Source of the DNA: Marinobacter halophilus
Lineage (GTDB): Bacteria; Pseudomonadota; Gammaproteobacteria; Pseudomonadales; Oleiphilaceae
Length of the DNA: 64,000 nucleotides
Direction: 5' to 3'
Assembly: GCF_003007685.1 (NCBI RefSeq)
Contig: NZ_PXNN01000003.1
Coordinates: 248,001 to 312,000 of the forward strand
Below the pieces are notes generated by a model. The model did no database searches and was not told the DNA's origin. It was given only the letters and a program-made list of their open reading frames with translations. A program made the position numbers and the translations under genes. Below, piece by piece: positions 8,629 to 17,813 of the stretch; position 1 is the stretch's first letter; each line of letters opens with the position of its first letter.

Positions 8629-11496
8629 TTATTGCTGCATAGCTGCATGATAATGAAAGGCTTGCTGGATGTGCTCACGAATCTGGTTGTCATCCCAGGG
8701 CTTGGTCAGGAACTTGTAGATGGCACCCTGATTGATGGCGTCGGTGACCGATTTCAGGTCGGTGTACCCGGACAGCACAATCCGCACCGTATCTGGATGG
8801 ATCGCTTTAACCTGGCTCAAAAACTCGGTGCCAGACATTTCCGGCATGCGTTGGTCGGAGATGATCACCTGTACCTCGTTCTTTGCCAGCAGTGAGAAGG
8901 CTTCACTGATGCTGGTGGTGGACAGGATATGATAGCCATCGCGTCTCAGGGTGCGAGTCAGGGCTTTGAGGATGTTGGCCTCGTCGTCCAGCAACAGTAA
9001 GGTCTTTTGCGTATTTTCATTGGTTTGGGCTGAATGGCCGCGGCGGCTGCCGTGCTCGTTCATGTAGTTGATCAGGTCGGCGTAGGGCATGGGCCGGGCG
9101 AAAGCAAAGCCTTGCAACAGATCGCAATGATTGCGGCGCAGAAACGCGGCGTGGGCCTCGGTTTCCACACCTTCAGCCACCACTTCTAGCGACAGGTGAT
9201 GAGCCATGGAGATAACGCCCTGGGTAATGGCTGCGTCACTGCGGTTCTGGATCACATCCTTGATGAACGAACGGTCAATCTTGATTTTGTTGGCGGGCAT
9301 CAGTTTGATGTAACTGAGGCTGGAAAAGCCGGTGCCAAAGTCGTCAATGGCAATGCGCACGCCCAGATCGCGCAGTTCATGCAGTGTTCTGATCACCAGG
9401 TCAGTGTCGTACAGCACTGCGGATTCAACCACCTCCAGTTCCAATGATGCCGGGGCCAGGCCCGAGGCTTGCAGCGCCTGTTTCACCACGTCGACAAAAT
9501 CTGCTTTGCGAATCTGCACCGGCGACACGTTCACCGCCATGCTGCAATCGCGGAAGCCGGCGGCGTGCAGCCGCACCATATCCCGGCAGGCCTGACCAAG
9601 AACCCACTTGCCCAGCGCGACTATTTGCCCGGTCTCCTCGGCCAGGGGAATAAAGTCGACCGGTGACACCAACCCCTGCTCGGGGTGTTTCCAGCGAACC
9701 AGGGCCTCCACAGAGCGGGCCTGTCCGGTTCGGGAATCAATCACCGGCTGGTAAAACACGGTCAGGGCCTCGTTATCAATGGCATCCTGAAGTTGATTAC
9801 GCAGATTTACCCGGTAACTGGCCTGGGTGTTCATTTCCTGGGCGAACCACTGCCAGGTGTTACGGCCCAGCTGTTTCGCCTGATACATGGCCAGGTCAGC
9901 CTGCTGAATCAGTTGCGACGGTTCCCGGATGCTGCCGTCGCTCGTGGTGATGCCAATGCTGGCAGTCAGGTGCAGAGTTTGATCACCGATCCGGTAGGGC
10001 ACGGCCAGTGCCTTGATTACCTGCTCGACCACCAGCTGGGCATCGCTGCTGTCGGCGAGGTCGGGCAGGGTCACCACAAACTCATCTCCGCTGACCCGTG
10101 CTACGGTGTCACCTGAGCGCACCAGCTCTTTCAGGCGCCGGGCGACCTCGATCAGAATCTGGTCGCCGATGCGGTGGCCCAGTGAGTCGTTGATCAGTTT
10201 GAAACCGTCCAGGTCAATAAACAACAAACCGACATGGCGGTTGTATCGGCAGGCGAACTGGCAGGCCTGCACCAGCCGGTCTTCCAGCAAAGCCCGGTTG
10301 GGCAATTTTGTCAGAACGTCGTGGCTTGTATTGTAGGCCAGCTGATTCTCGATGGATTTGCGCTCTGAGATGTCGTTCTGAATGCCGACAAAGTGGGTCA
10401 TTTCGCCCCGATCGTTGCGGATCGGTGACAGATACAGATCATTCCAGAAAGCAGTTCCGTCTTTGCGATAGTTTCTCAACACCACCGATACATCCGTACC
10501 TTTGGCAATGGCCTTACGAATTTCGGTCAGCGCCTGCTCGTTACTGAGATCAAAATCGTCGCCCTGTAAGAAACGGCAGTTTTGGCCAAGGGCTTCGTCA
10601 GCTCGGTAACCGGTGATGCGTTCAAAGGTGGGGTTGACATACACCAGGGGCATGTCCTGGTTTACAGCGTCTACCACAACAATGCCGTTGGAGCTGGATT
10701 CAATGCAGCGTTGCAACAACTTCAGTTGCCGGTTGTTGGCAATCTGGACGGTTTTGTCGTTGAAAGTCATCAGAACCAGCTGATCCTGGTTAATGGTAAT
10801 GTTCTCGGACATGACTTCCACCATCAGCGGCTGGCCGTCTCTGGTCCGGTGCTGCTCAAGCCGCGCACCCGGTTGTAGCACAACGCCTTCAGCGTCTGGC
10901 GCAGCCGGGCCGTTCGGTGCGCGAACGTCGGCCATACTCAGGCCGCCCGTGTCCTGTCGGGCAAATCCGTAGAGGTTTCTGGCGGCCGCGTTCAGGGCAC
11001 TGATGTGGGTTCCGCCAGGTCGCATCAGGCACATGGGAGTCGGGTTGTTTTCAAACAACAGGCGATACTGGGCTTCGCTGCTGGCCAGGTTCTCGGTGGC
11101 CGCCGCCCGGTCAATGGCGTAGCGGATGCTGCGCAGCAGGGTGTGACCATCAAGGCGGCATTTGACCAGGTAGTCGGCCGCGCCCAGCTCCACCGCCCGG
11201 GCGTCCAGTTCATCGTCACCCTGGCCAGTAAGCAGGATAAACGGGGTGGTGATGCCTTCGGCTTTGGCCTGCCTGATCAGGTCCAGGCCAGAGTCCGGCC
11301 CTAGCCGCAAATCCACCAGGGCCACATCCACGTCATTCTCATGCAGAGTTGCCAGGCCATCGGCCAGGCCGTCCCGCCAGATCAGCCGGGTATTGACCGG
11401 GCTGACTTCGTTCAGCAGATCCCGGGTGATCAGGTAATCGTCTTCATCGTCCTCAATCAGCAGGACGCGGAGCATCGGGTCAAGCATTGTTATCAC
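8629..11496 (-). CDS. REC-PAS-LOV-GGDEF-EAL-REC protein
   Basis: A 955-residue c-di-GMP enzyme with receivers at both ends. Order: REC (9-135, D62), PAS (~140-255), second PAS with LOV features (~258-380), GGDEF (~385-550), EAL (~560-815), REC (~828-950). The LOV signature GQNCRFLQG (Cys307) is followed by NYRKDG, FWN and GIQND, matching FMN-contacting positions of blue-light receptors. The cyclase motif reads SGDEF (469-473) rather than GGDEF. The EAL part keeps EALVRW, VNVSP, DDFGTGFSSL and AEGVET, so phosphodiesterase activity is likely. The C-terminal receiver carries KPWDD as in neighbours. GTG at 11496 overlaps the previous gene by 17 bases; ATG at 11487 and 11475 are alternatives. Confidence 0.9.
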   Translation of the reverse strand: MITMLDPMLRVLLIEDDEDDYLITRDLLNEVSPVNTRLIWRDGLADGLATLHENDVDVALVDLRLGPDSGLDLIRQAKAEGITTPFILLTGQGDDELDARAVELGAADYLVKCRLDGHTLLRSIRYAIDRAAATENLASSEAQYRLLFENNPTPMCLMRPGGTHISALNAAARNLYGFARQDTGGLSMADVRAPNGPAAPDAEGVVLQPGARLEQHRTRDGQPLMVEVMSENITINQDQLVLMTFNDKTVQIANNRQLKLLQRCIESSSNGIVVVDAVNQDMPLVYVNPTFERITGYRADEALGQNCRFLQGDDFDLSNEQALTEIRKAIAKGTDVSVVLRNYRKDGTAFWNDLYLSPIRNDRGEMTHFVGIQNDISERKSIENQLAYNTSHDVLTKLPNRALLEDRLVQACQFACRYNRHVGLLFIDLDGFKLINDSLGHRIGDQILIEVARRLKELVRSGDTVARVSGDEFVVTLPDLADSSDAQLVVEQVIKALAVPYRIGDQTLHLTASIGITTSDGSIREPSQLIQQADLAMYQAKQLGRNTWQWFAQEMNTQASYRVNLRNQLQDAIDNEALTVFYQPVIDSRTGQARSVEALVRWKHPEQGLVSPVDFIPLAEETGQIVALGKWVLGQACRDMVRLHAAGFRDCSMAVNVSPVQIRKADFVDVVKQALQASGLAPASLELEVVESAVLYDTDLVIRTLHELRDLGVRIAIDDFGTGFSSLSYIKLMPANKIKIDRSFIKDVIQNRSDAAITQGVISMAHHLSLEVVAEGVETEAHAAFLRRNHCDLLQGFAFARPMPYADLINYMNEHGSRRGHSAQTNENTQKTLLLLDDEANILKALTRTLRRDGYHILSTTSISEAFSLLAKNEVQVIISDQRMPEMSGTEFLSQVKAIHPDTVRIVLSGYTDLKSVTDAINQGAIYKFLTKPWDDNQIREHIQQAFHYHAAMQQ

Positions 11497-11947
11497 TATC
11501 CGGTTGTTGCATGGCGGAGGTATTACAGTAAATTTTCAGCGATGTCACGATGGTCAGTAACTCCGTGTATCGGGATGGTTTCACGATATAGTCATTGGCG
11601 CCCTGAGCCAGACAAAACGCTTTGTCTTCATCGTTTCCGGAAGTTGTCAGCACGATGGTTGGCAGCTCTCTGAGCGCCGGATCAGCGCGAATCTCCAGCA
11701 ACGCCTGTCGGCCGTCTTTCAGGGGCATGTTGAGGTCCAGCAGGAGCAGATCCGGTAGCGGACAGTCCGTCGACAGCTCGGACTCAGGCGCGGCACCTCT
11801 CAGATAACCCATCAGCTCGACACCATTAGCGACAAAACACAGTTGGCAATTGGCACATCGCTCGGCGAAAGCTTCTTGAATCAGTAGCTGATCATCAGGG
11901 TCATCATCGGCAATCAGAATGACCGGATTGCGAGTGTCCGTCTTCAT
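11480..11947 (-). CDS. Response regulator, Rcp1 type, single receiver domain
   Basis: A 155-residue receiver with no output domain. It has the acidic pocket ADDDPDDQ, the phospho-acceptor in LLLLDLNMPLKDG, VLTTSGNDEDK and the lysine in YIVKPS. The longer loop between strands and the DDDPDD start place it with Rcp1, the partner of phytochrome-class kinases. It directly follows the kinase at 11960-15565 (12-base gap), whose SHDLQEPLRKI box is of the same kinase class, so the two are likely a cognate pair. ATG at 11947 has GAGG upstream. Confidence 0.9.
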   Translation of the reverse strand: MKTDTRNPVILIADDDPDDQLLIQEAFAERCANCQLCFVANGVELMGYLRGAAPESELSTDCPLPDLLLLDLNMPLKDGRQALLEIRADPALRELPTIVLTTSGNDEDKAFCLAQGANDYIVKPSRYTELLTIVTSLKIYCNTSAMQQPDSDNNA

Positions 11948-11959
11948 ACTCTGGCCTCG

Positions 11960-14900
11960 TTAGTTCCGTTTGAACCGGATTCTGAAGGTGGTGCCTTCGC
12001 CCGGATTGCTGTTCGCGATGACGGTTGCCTCGTGTCGATCAAGAATCTTTTTGACAATGGCCATGCCAATGCCGGTGCCGGTATAACCCTCTTTCTGATG
12101 AAGACGCTGGAACGGGTGAAACAGTTTCTCCGCGTAGCGTTCATCAAAGCCGATGCCCTTGTCGCTGACGACCAGGGTCCAGTGGCTTTCGGTCAGGTCC
12201 TCCGCCGTCAGCGTAATCTCCGGAGCCTGGCCCGGAGCGTGGAATTTGACGGCGTTGCTGAGCAGGTTTTGCAGAACCTGACGCAACTGGGTGGCATCAC
12301 CCCAGGTTGCGGGTAACTCCCCAATATCGATCCGGGCCTGTTCCTGGCTGATACTGGTTTCCATATCCTGCATGACTTCATCAAGAATAGCGCGGGTATC
12401 GCAGGACACCATGGGCTCGGCCCGAGTGGTCACCCGGGAATAACTGAGTAGATCATTGATCAGGTTCTGCATGCGTCCGGCAGCAGACTGCATGCGCCGT
12501 AGGTAATCTTTGTCCTGATCATTGAGTGTGTCAGAACGTGAAATCAGCCGGTCTGAAAATGCCTGAATCTTGCGTAGTGGCTCCTGCAGGTCGTGGGAGG
12601 CAACGAAGGCGAAGTCCTGAAGTTCACGGTTGCTGCGTTCGAGTTCCTGCATGGTGGCTTCCAGCTGCCACTGCGCTTCCTTGCGTTCGCGAATGCTGCG
12701 GTAGTACACCGCCAAGCCTTCTTCGGACGGATACGCGCTTATTTCCAGCCAGTTATCTAGGGGCTCGTAATAGCCCTCGAAAGAGACCGATTCGCCAGTT
12801 GCCATGGCATGTCGGTAATTTTCATCGAACTCGCTACCAATGGCCCCAGGGAACATGTCCCACAGGCGGTGCCCCAGCAATTCGTCTCGGGATTTGTGCA
12901 ACAATTCCTCTGAACGACGGTTAACGTAGGTAAAGCACCAGTTCCGATCGACGGTAAAAAAGGCGTCGGTGATGCTCTCAAAGACGGTGGCCTGGCGTTC
13001 GGCAAAGCGCCGAATCTGCTCCATGGCCTGATGAGACGCGGTGACGTCCTGAAACGCGCCCTGCAATCGGACAATCGATCCGTCGCTACCCTTGACCGCG
13101 TGACCGATGGCCCTGACCCAGCGCAACCGGCCCTTGGCGGTTTTGATCTGCAGCTGTTCATCAAACGGGATGCCGGTGTCGATGCAGGTCTGAACGGCGT
13201 TGGCGATTCGTTGCCGGTGTTCCGGAAGGTAGTACAGCAGGGCGTCGTCAACATTCGGTACTTGCCCCGGAGGCACATCGTGAATGGCGCAGACCGCATC
13301 CGACCAGGTCGATTGCCCGGTTTCCAGATCCACCACCCAGCCGCCGATCATGGCCACCCGCTCTGCCATTTTCAGCAGTGCTTCGTTTTCCCGAAGTTTC
13401 TGCTCGATCCGGCGCTGTTCGGTAGTATCCCGGGCCACCACGTAGATCAGGTCGTCGGCGCTGAGAATGGCGTTGATGTTCAGCCAGTGTTCGTTGCCAT
13501 GATTGTCCTGAGCGCGGATGTGTAGGTCCGAGACATCGTAACCCTCGGTTAGTGAACTCACGGCAGCCACCACGGCGTCATGGTCCTCTTTATGGATTAG
13601 CTGCAGGTAGGACGTGCCCAGCAGCTCTTCCCGTGAGTAGCCAAGAGTATTCACAAAGGTGTTGTTCACTTCAAAGAAATAGCTGTTGAGATCCACAATG
13701 CAGAACATGTCCGGCGACAGGGAGAAAAACTGATCCCGCTCCCGGGTCAGGGTTTCAGCCATCAGCTCGTCGCTGATGTCGCGCCCGACGCAGAACAGGG
13801 CGTTGTCAGCTTTTGACCACTCGGCAGTCCAGGAAATGGTGACAATGCTGCCATCCCGGTGGCGTAATCGTGTCCGGAATCCTTGCGCCTTGTCGTGATC
13901 ACCGGAAACCAGCAGGCGGACTTCTTGTTCGGTGGCGGCTCGATCTTCCTGCGCCAGGATCAGGTCGTAATGCTGCCCTTGCAGTTCTTCCGGCGTGAAG
14001 CCGAGTATGTCTTCGCAGGCCGGGCTGATCTGCAGAAAGATACCCTCGCGACTGATCGAACATAGGATGTCTTTGGAGAATTCCAGAATTCGCTCGTTGG
14101 TGGAACGCAATGCCCGTTCCTGATCCAGGTGGTAGTTCAGTGTGTTGTTGAGCAGTTGTAAAGACTCTGAGCGTCGCACTGACTCGCGCCAGAACAAATG
14201 GCTGAGCATCAACAAAAAGCTGAGCACCAGCCCACTGAACAGGACCAGGGGCGGCAGGTACAGTTCGTCGGGTGGCAAAGTACCTCGGGGCATACTGATG
14301 TGCAGTGTCCATTCGTTGTCGTGGTGGACATTCACGGTACGGGACAGCAATAGAATCTGCGATTGTTCCGGTCCGGCCTGGTCGTAGAGAGTCAGCCCGT
14401 CTGTGGTCACCCGTACACTGAGGTTGTCGTTCAGGTGCTGGGTCAGGCCTTCGAAAACATGGGTCAGATCAACCACCGCAATCATGGCCCACGACAGCCC
14501 CGGCAATGGCGTGATGGGCATGGCGATGGCGGCATAGGCGCGGCCATTCTCGGGCTGTTGAGCGCGGCTCAGGTGCGGAGCCCGGGATTCAATGGCGTGT
14601 TCAAGCCAGTCCGGAAACTCCGGTTGCTGCAGAAATTCATGCAGCCAGAACCGGTACTCAAGGCCCCGAGCCTCGGTCATCACCGGGCGCTGCTTGGGAT
14701 CCAGTACGGTCAAAAGCCGTAATTCCGGAAAGTCTCTGAGATAACTGTCGATCTCGAGGTCCAGAAAAGCGGGAGGTGGCAATCCTTCGAGCAGTTCCCA
14801 ACGCTCGGCCAGGCGACGAATAAGCGCCAGGTTGACAGCGTGGGCCGATGTGCCGGACGCCTCGAGTTGGTCGGCCAGCGCTTGTGCGCGCTCCAGCACC

Positions 14901-15565
14901 TGCTGGCTGTGCTGGAGTCGCAAAAAGTGCCAGCTCAGGGTGGTGATGACAATGCCAATGGCGCCGACCACTAGCAAGCCTCTATAGGCAACGTCGGCCT
15001 GGCGATGGAAAACCTGATGCAGAAACGGCAGGGTAAAACTGCATAGGATCACCAGCGGGCTGATCACTACCGTCGATTCGGCAATGCTGCCCAGGCTGAA
15101 TCCGGCTAATGCCGGGTACCATTGCGATAACAGGGATAGCAGGCCAATCGTCAAACTGACTGCGGCTGAGGCCATGCCGATTCGCCAGCCCCGGTGCCAC
15201 CAGATGGCGGTTAGTACGCTCACCGCGATCAGTGTGGTGATCAGCAGTAGCAAGGGATTGATGGCCAACACCCGGATGGCATGCGCCTCTGGCAAGGTCG
15301 CCAGCGAGGCAAAGGCCAGCGCCAGCACCAGCACCGTGATGGACAACCCGGTGGCCAGCCATCGCTTTCTGCACACCACGGCCAGAAAACCGATACTGAG
15401 TACGATTGCCAGCAGCCCGCCGCCGGGTTTCAGGCTCAGTCGTCCCGGCGCACCGCCGGCGGTAAGGGCGTCATACAGGATGCCGGAACCAATAGACCCA
15501 AACGCGATCGCCAGGGCCAGAACGGCGCACAGCCAGAAGATGGTGAAGTTGCGGGAGTTAACCAT
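11960..15565 (-). CDS. Membrane sensor histidine kinase with multiple PAS domains
   Basis: A 1201-residue kinase. About seven hydrophobic segments fill residues 1-215. A ~220-residue stretch follows that probably lies outside the membrane (CHASE-like, not firmly identified), then one more membrane segment (~445-465). Four PAS domains occupy ~490-965. HisKA has SHDLQEPLRKI (His991), and the ATPase has N (~1100-1109), G1 (SDKGIGF) and G2 (GTGIGMAI) boxes. There is no receiver, so phosphate must pass to a separate regulator, most simply the Rcp1-type protein next door. It overlaps the REC-PilB gene by 8 bases. None of its PAS domains shows a LOV cysteine, and no bilin-binding GAF is seen. Confidence 0.9.
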   Translation of the reverse strand: MVNSRNFTIFWLCAVLALAIAFGSIGSGILYDALTAGGAPGRLSLKPGGGLLAIVLSIGFLAVVCRKRWLATGLSITVLVLALAFASLATLPEAHAIRVLAINPLLLLITTLIAVSVLTAIWWHRGWRIGMASAAVSLTIGLLSLLSQWYPALAGFSLGSIAESTVVISPLVILCSFTLPFLHQVFHRQADVAYRGLLVVGAIGIVITTLSWHFLRLQHSQQVLERAQALADQLEASGTSAHAVNLALIRRLAERWELLEGLPPPAFLDLEIDSYLRDFPELRLLTVLDPKQRPVMTEARGLEYRFWLHEFLQQPEFPDWLEHAIESRAPHLSRAQQPENGRAYAAIAMPITPLPGLSWAMIAVVDLTHVFEGLTQHLNDNLSVRVTTDGLTLYDQAGPEQSQILLLSRTVNVHHDNEWTLHISMPRGTLPPDELYLPPLVLFSGLVLSFLLMLSHLFWRESVRRSESLQLLNNTLNYHLDQERALRSTNERILEFSKDILCSISREGIFLQISPACEDILGFTPEELQGQHYDLILAQEDRAATEQEVRLLVSGDHDKAQGFRTRLRHRDGSIVTISWTAEWSKADNALFCVGRDISDELMAETLTRERDQFFSLSPDMFCIVDLNSYFFEVNNTFVNTLGYSREELLGTSYLQLIHKEDHDAVVAAVSSLTEGYDVSDLHIRAQDNHGNEHWLNINAILSADDLIYVVARDTTEQRRIEQKLRENEALLKMAERVAMIGGWVVDLETGQSTWSDAVCAIHDVPPGQVPNVDDALLYYLPEHRQRIANAVQTCIDTGIPFDEQLQIKTAKGRLRWVRAIGHAVKGSDGSIVRLQGAFQDVTASHQAMEQIRRFAERQATVFESITDAFFTVDRNWCFTYVNRRSEELLHKSRDELLGHRLWDMFPGAIGSEFDENYRHAMATGESVSFEGYYEPLDNWLEISAYPSEEGLAVYYRSIRERKEAQWQLEATMQELERSNRELQDFAFVASHDLQEPLRKIQAFSDRLISRSDTLNDQDKDYLRRMQSAAGRMQNLINDLLSYSRVTTRAEPMVSCDTRAILDEVMQDMETSISQEQARIDIGELPATWGDATQLRQVLQNLLSNAVKFHAPGQAPEITLTAEDLTESHWTLVVSDKGIGFDERYAEKLFHPFQRLHQKEGYTGTGIGMAIVKKILDRHEATVIANSNPGEGTTFRIRFKRN

Positions 15566-17804
15566 GCAACACCTGGGGCCCGAGCAACCGCAGGATCTCC
15601 TCGGGTGTGGTCACCCCGTTCTTGAGTTTTTCCAGGCCGTCGTCCAGCAATACCCGCATGCCCTGCTCCCGGGCCATGCTTTCGATCTGGGTGGCGCTGG
15701 CGCCTTCGGTGATGGCGGCACGGATCGACTCGTCTACGGTCAGCACTTCATGGATGGCGAGCCGGCCTTTATAGCCCTTGTGACATTTGTCGCAGCCCCG
15801 GCCCCGGTAGAAGGTGAGCTCAGGGTCGAGAAATTGCGGCCCTAGTTGCTTCAGGGTATCGACCGGTGGCGTTACCTGTTCCCGGCAGTGGTTGCAGATG
15901 CGGCGCACCAGACGCTGGGCGATGATGGCTTCCAGCGCTGAGGCTACTACATAAGGTTTCAGGTCCAGATCCAGCAGCCGGGCCACGGTGGCGGAGGCCG
16001 AACTGGTGTGCAGGGTCGAATACACCAGGTGACCGGTCATGGCGGCGTGGAAAGCGACATCGGCGGTTTCCTCATCCCGGATTTCACCGAGCAGTATCAC
16101 GTCCGGGTCTTGCCGCAAAATAGCCCGCAGTACACTGGCGAAATCCAGGCCGATTCGGTCTTTCACCGGCACCTGTCCGGCCATGTCGACGTGAAATTCA
16201 ACCGGGTCTTCAATCGTGACGTAATTGCGCTCCGACGACGCATTGTGTTGCAGCAAGGCATACAGGGTGGTGGTCTTGCCGCTGCCGGTGGGGCCGGTGG
16301 CCAGGATGATGCCCTGGGGTTTGGCCACCACGTGCATCAGCCGGTTCAGGTTGTGTTCGGACAAGCCGAGATCGGACAGCGACTGCGCCGAGGATTGCCG
16401 CTCCAGCACCCGCATCACCACCTTTTCGCCGTTGATGGTGGGCAGAGTGGAGATGCGCAAATCGACAATCCGCATCGGGGTTTTCACGGTAATGCGGCCA
16501 TCTTGCGGCCGGCGACGCTCGGTGATGTCCAGCTCCGCCATCACCTTGATGCGGGACACCACCGACATCAACAGGTTGGTGGGAATCTGGATCTTGTCTT
16601 GCAGCACGCCGTCGATCCGGTAGCGTACTACCAGGGATTTGGTGCGGGGATGCACGTGTATGTCACTGGCGCCCAGGCGCAGAGCTTCCAGAATGATGGC
16701 ATTCACCAGCCGGATCGCCGGGGGTTCTTCAGAGCTGCCCAGTAGCTGCTCCAGCGACTCCTGATCGCTTTCATCGTCGAGCACAATCTCGATGCCCTCG
16801 TAGGGGTCATCGGTGCCAATCCGGGTGGCCATGTCGTCCAGGTCGCTGGTCTCACCAAAAATTTCCGCCAGTTTCGTCTGCATCTGTGAGGTTTCGCAGA
16901 GCAGTGGATGGATGGTGTAGCCGGTCATAAACCCGAGCTCGTCGATCAGGTTGACGTCCATCGGGTCGACCATCGCCAGCCGCAGTCGCTGGCCTTGTGC
17001 TCTCAGAGGCAGCACCAGTTGGCGGGTACAGATTTTCTGGGGCACCAGGGAAAGCAGGCTGGGATCTGGCTGAAACTCGCGCAGATCCACCTCTTCAAAC
17101 AACATGTCGTCCCGCAGGAGCTCAAACACTTTGTGGAAATCGATCCAGTCATGCTTGAGCAGGGTGCGGATGACAGGGCTTTTTTTGCTTTGCATTTCCC
17201 GGTGCAGGGTTTGAATCTGCTGGGCGTTCAGCCACCCTTTCTTGTGCAGCATGATCGCGAGCTGACTGCGATTGGTGGCGGTCAGCTTGCTGATGGTTTC
17301 CAGATCTTTGCTCTGTTTTTGGGTTTGTTGTTCCAGGGTACGGGTGCGCTGGATCAGTTCGTATTGCTCCAGAGCCAGCGCGATGGTCAGGCGGATGTCG
17401 TCATCGTTCCAGGGCTTGAGAATGAACCGGTACACCGCGCCGTCCCGGATCGAGCCCATCACCGCATCGGTGTTGGCATGCCCGGTGAGCATGATGCGGA
17501 TGGTCTGGGGCCAGCGCTCGCGCACATCCACCAACAGATCACTGCCGTTCATGCCGGGCATCATGAAGTCGGTCATGATCAGCTCGACCGGTTGTTTCTC
17601 CATAATCGCCAGGGCTTCTTTACCGTTGCCGGCGAACAGCAGCTCGTAGTTCTCACGCTGAAACACCCTCCGGAGCGAAGCCAGAATGTTGGGCTCATCG
17701 TCTACCAGCAGCAGCCGGTAGGGGACTTTTTTCGGCTCAGCGTTGTCGGTCTGGCCAGTGTCGGCGTCTTTACCGTAGAACAATGAGGCGTAGCGTTTGG
17801 CCAT
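15558..17804 (-). CDS. Receiver domain fused to PilB/GspE-type ATPase
   Basis: A 748-residue fusion. Residues 30-150 are a receiver (pocket D35/D36, phospho-acceptor D79, K130 in KPWND). A short coiled linker leads to a GspE/PilB N-terminal domain (~180-318) and an intact secretion ATPase (~360-748): Walker A GPTGSGKT (504-511), Asp box TIEDPVEF, Walker B with LLGEIRDEE (571-579), His box YSTLHT, and the CxxC pairs of the zinc site (C637/C640, C671/C674). PilB-type ATPases power pilus extension or type II secretion, and are not usually receiver-linked. No pilC, pilT, prepilin or secretin gene is nearby. AAGGA precedes ATG at 17804, ten bases from the upstream kinase gene. Confidence 0.93.
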   Translation of the reverse strand: MAKRYASLFYGKDADTGQTDNAEPKKVPYRLLLVDDEPNILASLRRVFQRENYELLFAGNGKEALAIMEKQPVELIMTDFMMPGMNGSDLLVDVRERWPQTIRIMLTGHANTDAVMGSIRDGAVYRFILKPWNDDDIRLTIALALEQYELIQRTRTLEQQTQKQSKDLETISKLTATNRSQLAIMLHKKGWLNAQQIQTLHREMQSKKSPVIRTLLKHDWIDFHKVFELLRDDMLFEEVDLREFQPDPSLLSLVPQKICTRQLVLPLRAQGQRLRLAMVDPMDVNLIDELGFMTGYTIHPLLCETSQMQTKLAEIFGETSDLDDMATRIGTDDPYEGIEIVLDDESDQESLEQLLGSSEEPPAIRLVNAIILEALRLGASDIHVHPRTKSLVVRYRIDGVLQDKIQIPTNLLMSVVSRIKVMAELDITERRRPQDGRITVKTPMRIVDLRISTLPTINGEKVVMRVLERQSSAQSLSDLGLSEHNLNRLMHVVAKPQGIILATGPTGSGKTTTLYALLQHNASSERNYVTIEDPVEFHVDMAGQVPVKDRIGLDFASVLRAILRQDPDVILLGEIRDEETADVAFHAAMTGHLVYSTLHTSSASATVARLLDLDLKPYVVASALEAIIAQRLVRRICNHCREQVTPPVDTLKQLGPQFLDPELTFYRGRGCDKCHKGYKGRLAIHEVLTVDESIRAAITEGASATQIESMAREQGMRVLLDDGLEKLKNGVTTPEEILRLLGPQVLHG

Positions 17805-17813
17805 CCGGCGTCC

